From Candidatus Sulfopaludibacter sp. SbA3 (GTDB lineage Bacteria > Acidobacteriota > Terriglobia > Bryobacterales > Bryobacteraceae), in NCBI GenBank assembly GCA_900290315.1, contig OKRF01000057.1, positions 25,106-44,552 on the forward strand: a stretch of DNA of 19,447 nucleotides, given 5' to 3'. Below, piece after piece: positions 15,411 through 19,447 of the stretch. Every line of letters begins with the position of its first letter. Position 1 is the stretch's first letter. A program made the position numbers and the translations under genes. The notes below the pieces were generated by a model. That model did no database searches, was not told where the DNA came from, and saw nothing but the letters and a program-made list of their open reading frames with translations.

Positions 15411-16136
15411 CTATCTCCCCAATGCCTGATCGATGGCCTTCTGGGCCAGCGGCGCCATGATTTCGTAACCTTTGGCGTTGGGATGCAGGCCATCGTCGGT
15501 GATCTCGGCTTTGAAGAAGCCCTTTTCGTCGGCTGTGGAGGTGAAGTAATCCAGATAGGTGAAGTTATTCTTCGCGGTGTAATCTTTGATCCACTGATTG
15601 AGCGCGTTGATTTTCTCGGGTGGCCGGGTGGCGGTCTGCGGGCGGTGATAATCGCATACGGGAGTGAGGCTGGCGATGATGACCTTGATATTGTTGGCGC
15701 GCGCCATATCGGCCATCGCCATTAGGTTCTGCTCAATCGATTCCAGCGTGACCGGCCCCAGATTGCCGCCGATATCGTTGGTGCCGGCCAGGAACAGCAC
15801 GGCTTTCGGCTTGAGCGCGATTACGTCGGGATAGAAACGCAGCAGCATCTGCGCGGTGGTCTGTCCGCTGATGCCGCGGTTGATATACGGCTTGCCGGGG
15901 AAGAACGGCACACGCACCCCGCGCCCCCACCCATCGGTGATGGAATCGCCCATGAACACCACGCGCTCCTCACCGGGAGCGGGCGCCTGAACCTTGGCGT
16001 TATCGGCGGCGTAGCGCGCGCTATTGCCGAAATCGTTGATCAGTTGTGCGGCCTGGCGCAACGGGGGAGGCAGGGGAGGCGCGGGCGGCTGGGCCCACGC
16101 AGCAGCACTCAACAATAGAGCAAGCGAAATTCGCAT
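15411..16136 (-). CDS. Exported SGNH/GDSL-family hydrolase (esterase)
   Basis: A 241-aa protein with a signal peptide (MRISLALLLSAAAWAQ) followed by a Pro-rich linker. The four SGNH blocks are complete: GDSITDGW (nucleophile S65), GISGQTT (Gly), GTNDIGG (Asn) and DDGLHPN (D215, H218). The family includes lipases, acetylxylan esterases and other carbohydrate deacylases; the GH172 gene that follows after 2 bases suggests action on acylated glycans, which is inference. It is first in the operon with the GH172 and M1 genes. A TACAAT box (16143-16148, minus) ends 6 bases before the ATG, and there is no Shine-Dalgarno, so the mRNA is likely leaderless. Confidence 0.93.
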   Translation of the reverse strand: MRISLALLLSAAAWAQPPAPPLPPPLRQAAQLINDFGNSARYAADNAKVQAPAPGEERVVFMGDSITDGWGRGVRVPFFPGKPYINRGISGQTTAQMLLRFYPDVIALKPKAVLFLAGTNDIGGNLGPVTLESIEQNLMAMADMARANNIKVIIASLTPVCDYHRPQTATRPPEKINALNQWIKDYTAKNNFTYLDYFTSTADEKGFFKAEITDDGLHPNAKGYEIMAPLAQKAIDQALGR

Positions 16137-16142
16137 GCAGCT

Positions 16143-16148
16143 ATTGTA
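16143..16148 (-). promoter_or_regulatory. -10 box (TACAAT) of a probable leaderless promoter for the SGNH operon
   Basis: TACAAT on the minus strand is separated from the ATG at 16136 by exactly 6 bases (AGCTGC), placing the expected transcription start at or next to the A of the start codon. No Shine-Dalgarno-like sequence is present, as expected for leaderless mRNA. Confidence 0.55.
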
Positions 16149-16179
16149 TGGCGAAACGCGGTGCGGCAGACAGGATTCG

Positions 16180-16204
16180 GTAACGCCGGCGGTCTTGCCG
16201 CCGG
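16180..16204. repeat. Second copy of the REP-like GCGGTCTTGCCGCCGG element
   Basis: This 25-base stretch matches 7525-7549 at 23 of 25 positions and contains the hairpin GGCGG-TCTTG-CCGCC. The inverted right end found in the other copy is not recognisable here; an unrelated palindromic element begins 21 bases later. It lies upstream of the SGNH operon promoter. Confidence 0.75.
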
Positions 16205-16224
16205 TTGCGACGGCCGATCAGGAC

Positions 16225-16284
16225 GCAAAAAAAGGGGACAGAGACCATTCCGCTTTCGGAAAAGGTGTCTGTCCCCTTTTTTGC
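16225..16284. terminator. 60-base A/GGGGACAGA palindrome; probable intrinsic terminator and mobile-type repeat
   Basis: Left arm AAAAAAGGGGACAGA and right arm TCTGTCCCCTTTTTT are perfect complements. Inside, TTCCG-CTTT-CGGAA forms the hairpin tip, so the whole unit folds into one long stem with one mismatch and one bulge. It begins right after the stop codon (16285-16287) of the minus-strand secreted protein gene and gives a G/C stem followed by a T-run in both directions, so it should terminate transcription. The motif resembles GGGGACAGACACC palindromes that I recall as dispersed repeats linked to REP-associated tyrosine transposases in several phyla. Confidence 0.75.
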
Positions 16285-16611
16285 TTAGAACTCGAGCTTG
16301 GTCTTGGTGCCGCCCAGCTCGATGTCCTTGATTACATCCGTGGTGCCTTCTTTGTTGGCATCCACGCGGGTGTCATCGAACTTCTTGTCGGTCGTGTCGA
16401 CTTTCACGGTAGTCGTGAACTGCTTGGAAGTCTCGACTTCGGTAAAGGTGGCCTTGGTGCCGTCCACTTTCAGGCGATACTGTCCGGGTTTCAGGGTCAA
16501 GTTGCCGGCCTTGGTGGGCCCGGCCAAAGAAATCTCGAAAGTCTTTGCGCTAGCGAGAGATAAGGTAGAAAGTGCGAGCACTCCAGCGAGGAGCAGGGAT
16601 TTAGCAGTCAT
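16285..16611 (-). CDS. Small secreted protein of unknown function (acidobacterial type)
   Basis: A 108-aa protein with a clear signal peptide (MTAKSLLLAGVLALSTLSLASA, cleaved about residue 22) and a mature part of ~86 residues. The mature part alternates short strands with Lys/Thr/Asp-rich turns (KTFEISLAGPTKAGNLTLKP, GQYRLKVDG, IELGGTKTKLEF), so a small beta-sandwich or barrel is likely. I recall similar proteins as common in Acidobacteria, always without assigned function. AAGGAGA lies 13 bases before the ATG, longer than usual. It stands alone, with a long palindromic terminator directly after its stop and a 216-base gap upstream shared with the divergent M28 peptidase gene. Confidence 0.85.
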   Translation of the reverse strand: MTAKSLLLAGVLALSTLSLASAKTFEISLAGPTKAGNLTLKPGQYRLKVDGTKATFTEVETSKQFTTTVKVDTTDKKFDDTRVDANKEGTTDVIKDIELGGTKTKLEF

Positions 16612-16827
16612 GGCGTTTGTGAGTCTCCTTACAGAAATTAACGTGGAACCGGGGAATCCGGGCGGTGCGATACCCGCTGAATAGATTCACATCTTTTGGT
16701 TCTCGTTTATGTAGGCGATTTTAGCAATCGTAGGGTTACACCACGATGAAGAGGGAAATAAAAAAGGTAAAAATAGTCTGATATCTTTGGTCAACGCTGA
16801 GGCTCGCCGCTGCGGTATGCTGTGGCA
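16612..16827. promoter_or_regulatory. 216-base divergent intergenic region (secreted protein / M28 peptidase)
   Basis: This is the longest gap in the window. AAGGAGA (16625-16631, minus) serves the secreted protein gene. TATGCT (16816-16821, plus) ends exactly 6 bases before the M28 ATG and has no Shine-Dalgarno after it, a second candidate leaderless start. The middle holds an A-rich run around 16745-16776 (GGGAAATAAAAAAGGTAAAA). No palindrome or RNA structure stood out. Confidence 0.5.
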
Positions 16828-18519
16828 ATGAGAAAACTGCTCGCCGGACTGGCCCTGTGCTCACTGTTGGCGGCCCAGACCGCGGTGGATGAAAAGACCT
16901 TCGCCCGGATTCGCAGTGAAGAGGCCGAACACTCCGAGATCATGCATACCCTGCACATGTTCACCGACCGTTACGGCCCGCGCCTCACTGGCTCACCCAA
17001 TCACGAGGCGGCGGCCAAATGGGCCGTCAAACAACTCACCGATTGGGGATTCAAGAACGCCCACCTGGAACCGTGGGACTTTGGCCATCCCGGCTGGCTG
17101 AATGAGCGTGCGGCCGGCTACATTGTTGCGCCCGTGCATGAGAATCTGAAATTCGAAGTCCTCGGGTGGACACCTTCTACCAAAGGGACTGTTACCGGCT
17201 CGGTGGTCGAGATTGTGCTCCCGCGCGGCCCCGAAATTCCGCGCAATCCCGATGCCGCGGCAGGCGGCGGGCGCGGCGGCCGGGGCGGTCCCACCGGTCC
17301 GCAATATCAGCAGCCCACCCAGGCGGAACTTACGGCGTGGATGGATGCTAACAAAGCCACCGTCAAGGGCAAGATGGTGCTAGTGGGTAAAGCCGCGGTG
17401 GTGCCGGTGAATTTCGAACCCGCCCCGCTCCGGCGCGACGATGAGCAGGTGCGGCAGAGCTACGACCCGAACAATCCGAATGCCGGCCGTGGCTTTGGCC
17501 GCGGAGGCGCCGGCGGGCGCGGCACACCCGACCCGAGCCGTCTCACCGCTGCCCAGGTGGCCGAGCAGGTGGATGGCTTCCTGGTGACCAACGGCGCCCT
17601 CCTCCGCATTAACGATGCCGCCATGGATCACGGCTTGATCCGCGCTTTCAACAATCGCACCTTCGACGAAAAGAAGGCCGTGCCCACCGTGGTGATGCGC
17701 AACGAAGACTACGGCCGCATCGAACGCCTGATGGGCGACGGCGAAACGGTGAAATTGGAGTTCAGTATCCTGAACCACTGGTATCCCGAAGGCAAAACGA
17801 CGTACAACGTGGTGGCCGAAATTCCCGGCACTGACAAAGGCGATGAAGTGGTGATGCTGGGCGGCCACCTGGATTCCTGGCATGCTGCCACCGGCGCCAC
17901 GGACAACGCCATCGGCTCTTCCATCATGATGGAAGCCGCGCGCCTGATCCAGGCTCTGGGTCTGAAGCCGCGCCGAACCATCCGGGTAGCGCTGTGGAGC
18001 GGCGAAGAAGAGGGATTGCTCGGGTCGAAGGCCTATGTGGCGCAGCACTTCGGCAATGTGGCGCAGCACTTCGGCACGGCGGAAGATCCCAAGCCGGAAT
18101 GGTACAAGCTGGATTGCTATTTCAATGTGGATTCGGGCACCGGCCGCCTCCGCGGTGCGGGTGTCTTCGGACCTCCCGAGGCCGCCGTGGTGCTGCGTCC
18201 GGCCCTGAAACAGTTCGAAGAGTGGGGCGTCTTTGGCGCGAATGTGACGAATAGTCGGGCCACCGGCGGCACCGACAGCACGTCCTTCAATGCCGCGGGA
18301 CTGCCCGGCGTGGGCCTGCAGCAGGATCCGGTGGAATACCAGAGCTTCACCTGGCACACCAACCTGGATACCTACGAGCGCATCGTACCGGAGGATGTGA
18401 AGCGGGCGGCCACGGAAGTCAGTGCCACTCTCTGGCACGTCGCCAATCTCGACCAGATGATTCCGCGCTTCAGCAAAGAGGCGATGCCCAAGCCGCCGGA
18501 AGCGGGCCGCGGCCAGTAG
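16828..18519 (+). CDS. Exported M28-family zinc metallopeptidase (carboxypeptidase Q-like)
   Basis: A 563-aa protein with a signal peptide (MRKLLAGLALCSLLAAQ). Start ATG 16828 is preferred over an in-frame GTG at 16822. The N-terminal part (EHSEIMHTLHMFTDRYGPRL, TGSPNHEAA) is typical of M28 carboxypeptidase Q-like proteins, and a PA-like domain lies at ~120-290. Co-catalytic zinc ligands are present: GGHLDSW (H347), TDNAIG (D359), WSGEEEG (E393/E394), NVDSG (D435) and FTWHTNLDTYE (H510). It probably degrades peptides in the periplasm. Two Gly/Arg inserts (GGGRGGRGG at ~146; GRGFGRGGAGGRG at ~220) fall in the PA region. A 21-bp in-frame duplication repeats VAQHFGN/T at ~404-417, just after the Glu-Glu motif. 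The mRNA is likely leaderless. Confidence 0.95.
   Translation: MRKLLAGLALCSLLAAQTAVDEKTFARIRSEEAEHSEIMHTLHMFTDRYGPRLTGSPNHEAAAKWAVKQLTDWGFKNAHLEPWDFGHPGWLNERAAGYIVAPVHENLKFEVLGWTPSTKGTVTGSVVEIVLPRGPEIPRNPDAAAGGGRGGRGGPTGPQYQQPTQAELTAWMDANKATVKGKMVLVGKAAVVPVNFEPAPLRRDDEQVRQSYDPNNPNAGRGFGRGGAGGRGTPDPSRLTAAQVAEQVDGFLVTNGALLRINDAAMDHGLIRAFNNRTFDEKKAVPTVVMRNEDYGRIERLMGDGETVKLEFSILNHWYPEGKTTYNVVAEIPGTDKGDEVVMLGGHLDSWHAATGATDNAIGSSIMMEAARLIQALGLKPRRTIRVALWSGEEEGLLGSKAYVAQHFGNVAQHFGTAEDPKPEWYKLDCYFNVDSGTGRLRGAGVFGPPEAAVVLRPALKQFEEWGVFGANVTNSRATGGTDSTSFNAAGLPGVGLQQDPVEYQSFTWHTNLDTYERIVPEDVKRAATEVSATLWHVANLDQMIPRFSKEAMPKPPEAGRGQ
18035..18076 (+). repeat. 21-bp perfect in-frame tandem duplication in the M28 gene
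   Basis: Copies at 18035-18055 and 18056-18076 are identical and add seven residues, giving VAQHFGN followed by VAQHFGT. The site is in the helix or loop after the WSGEEEGLLGSKAY zinc-site segment. The frame is kept. Confidence 0.97.
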
Positions 18520-18525
18520 ACTTCT

Positions 18526-19128
18526 TCAGACGGGTCCTGGCCCGAAGTAACGATAATGGCCAGTGATTTTCCAGTCGAATAAGACGTCTTCCATCTTGGG
18601 GCCCTGGCCGATATTGTGAACCAGCATATAACGTCCGCCGGGCCCCGATTTCTGGTCTACAACAATCCCGATGTGCGGTACATTGCCGCCAAGGTCCCAC
18701 GTGACTAAATCGCCGGGCGCGTAGTCTTCCGCCCGGCGAGTGATTGCCAGCGATTTTCCCATGCGCGAGAAGAACACCATGAGATTCGGTACACGGCGGT
18801 GATCGATGTTCGAGTCGGTGCGCCAGGAGAGCCACTTCCATTTCTGTGGATACGCCGAGAAGTTCCGCTTCATATCTTCGTGGACCTCTTTTTGCAAATC
18901 CACTCCGACTGAGCGGTAGGCGCGAATGACTTCGTCCGAACACACGCCCGTGCCGGCGGGCACGTCCCCGCCTGGATACGGAATCTTCACGTAGGCGGGG
19001 TCGTACCGGACTACGTGATGGGTCCGCTCGATTGCCGCGGCGACGAACCGCTTCAAGAACTCCTGCTGGGCAGTCGTTTCGCCCGCACTCGCCTGTGCCA
19101 GGGCAAGGAGCAGCGTCAGGCGTCTCAT
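18526..19128 (-). CDS. Exported DUF1287 protein (YijF-like, NlpC/P60-like fold)
   Basis: A 200-aa protein from ATG 19128 (a GTG two codons upstream is possible). A short signal peptide is followed by the DUF1287 body: YVKIPYPGGDVPAGTGVCSD, VIRAYRSVGVDLQKEVHEDM, SNIDHRRVPNLMVFF, DLVTWDLGGNVPHIGIVVD. The conserved Cys (C63) and His (H152) fit a papain/NlpC-P60-like catalytic pair, so a cell-wall or amide hydrolase is plausible, but the family has no firmly established function that I know of. E. coli YijF belongs to this family. It converges on the M28 gene with only 6 bases between stops. Confidence 0.88.
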   Translation of the reverse strand: MRRLTLLLALAQASAGETTAQQEFLKRFVAAAIERTHHVVRYDPAYVKIPYPGGDVPAGTGVCSDEVIRAYRSVGVDLQKEVHEDMKRNFSAYPQKWKWLSWRTDSNIDHRRVPNLMVFFSRMGKSLAITRRAEDYAPGDLVTWDLGGNVPHIGIVVDQKSGPGGRYMLVHNIGQGPKMEDVLFDWKITGHYRYFGPGPV

Positions 19129-19157
19129 GTCCACATTCTCTCAGAATTGATACACGA

Positions 19158-19185
19158 GACTGGAGCGCAAAGGGCGCTTCCAGTC
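19158..19185. other. Hairpin in the divergent gap before the last gene
   Basis: GACTGGAGCGC and GGCGCTTCCAGTC pair over about 11 bases with a single bulged base and an AAAG loop. It sits ~100 bases upstream of the 19284 start and ~30 bases upstream of the DUF1287 start. There is no T-run, so it is not a standard terminator; it might be an mRNA leader structure or a regulator site. Confidence 0.4.
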
Positions 19186-19283
19186 CGCAGGAAAGGGCCG
19201 AGCCCACCCGTCAGTCAGCTCGTACAACTTTGATCTTCTTTCTGCCCGTCGTGCGGACGCGGGCTAAACGAAAGGAGATCGTG

Positions 19284-19447
19284 ATGCCGGATTCCGCCCG
19301 CCGCCTTCCCGCGCGCCCCTCGCTGGAGCAGTTGCAGAAGCAGGCCAAGGAGTGTTGCGCCAATATCGCGCCGATTCCCCTACCGCCAGGCTCGCCGAGG
19401 CCCAGTACGGCCTGGCCGTCGAGTATGGCTCGAGAGCTGGGCCGGGC
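19284..19447 (+). pseudogene. Start of an ankyrin-repeat-type protein gene, with two apparent single-base losses; runs off window
   Basis: AAAGGAG (19271-19277) precedes ATG 19284 (GTG at 19281 also possible). The first ~23 codons read MPDSARRLPARPSLEQLQKQ then AKE, the leader I recall from many acidobacterial ankyrin-repeat proteins (LPARPSLEQLRKQAKDLL). After that the expected sequence LLRQYRADSPTARLAEAQYG, LAVEYG is found in a different frame; restoring one T near 19353 (GAGTGTTG to GAGTTGTTG) rejoins it. A second missing T near 19430 (GGCTCGAG to GGCTTCGAG) restores the family's EYGFESW. As written the original frame stays open to the window end but is not native. Either a decaying gene or sequencing errors. 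Confidence 0.7.

Noticed and set aside
18470..19207. 245-aa minus-strand frame overlapping the DUF1287 gene
   Set aside because: Off-frame; the DUF1287 motifs with the Cys and His lie in the 18526-19128 frame.

Overview
The window looks like a chromosomal segment of a soil-type Acidobacterium, most likely from the Solibacteres/Bryobacterales side. This rests on recalled family patterns, not a search. The DNA is GC-rich and dense with exported hydrolases. Several of these carry Gly/Arg-rich inserts. There are also an acidobacterial-style small secreted protein, a small basic protein with an AARKRIAAAQKKRW tail, several TTG starts and short REP-like palindromes. No tRNA, rRNA, CRISPR array, phage gene or complete insertion sequence was seen, and no gene-free stretch exceeds about 220 bases.

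Layout. 1-2234: a secreted subtilisin-like protease with a PA domain, split by a 40-bp tandem duplication. 2261-3439: greA and a CDP-alcohol phosphatidyltransferase gene one base apart. 3480-4273 (minus): nikR and acpS, overlapping by 4 bases. 4321-6690 (plus, divergent from nikR): a nickel ECF transporter made of a fused NikMN, NikQ and NikO. 6698-6973 (minus): a small basic protein of unknown function, sharing a short, palindrome-bearing promoter region with dtd (7065-7520). 7599-11676 (minus): three translationally coupled amidohydrolase-family genes; only the middle one keeps the HxH metal motif. 11767-16136 (minus): a tight operon of an SGNH hydrolase, a Tat-exported GH172/DUF2961 protein (frameshifted by a 16-bp duplication) and an M1 aminopeptidase with HEAT repeats. 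16180-16284: two different palindromic repeats side by side. 16285-16611 (minus): a small secreted protein. 16828-18519: an exported M28 peptidase. 18526-19128 (minus): a DUF1287 protein. 19284-end: the start of an ankyrin-type gene with two apparent single-base losses.

How the genes fit together. The nickel locus is a self-contained uptake and regulation unit: NikR should repress its own gene and/or the divergent transporter from a gap of only 47 bases. Most other genes encode secreted or periplasmic breakdown of peptides and glycans, as expected for an oligotrophic soil heterotroph.

The most unusual feature is a set of four exact or near-exact two-copy tandem duplications (40, 33, 16 and 21 bp), each inside a coding region. 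Two break their genes. One inserts 11 residues near the N-terminus of NikM, and one inserts 7 residues in the M28 catalytic domain. They are either a real slippage or duplication habit of this genome or assembly artefacts; raw reads would decide. The second notable feature is the operon in which one intact amidohydrolase is flanked by two paralogues that have lost metal ligands.
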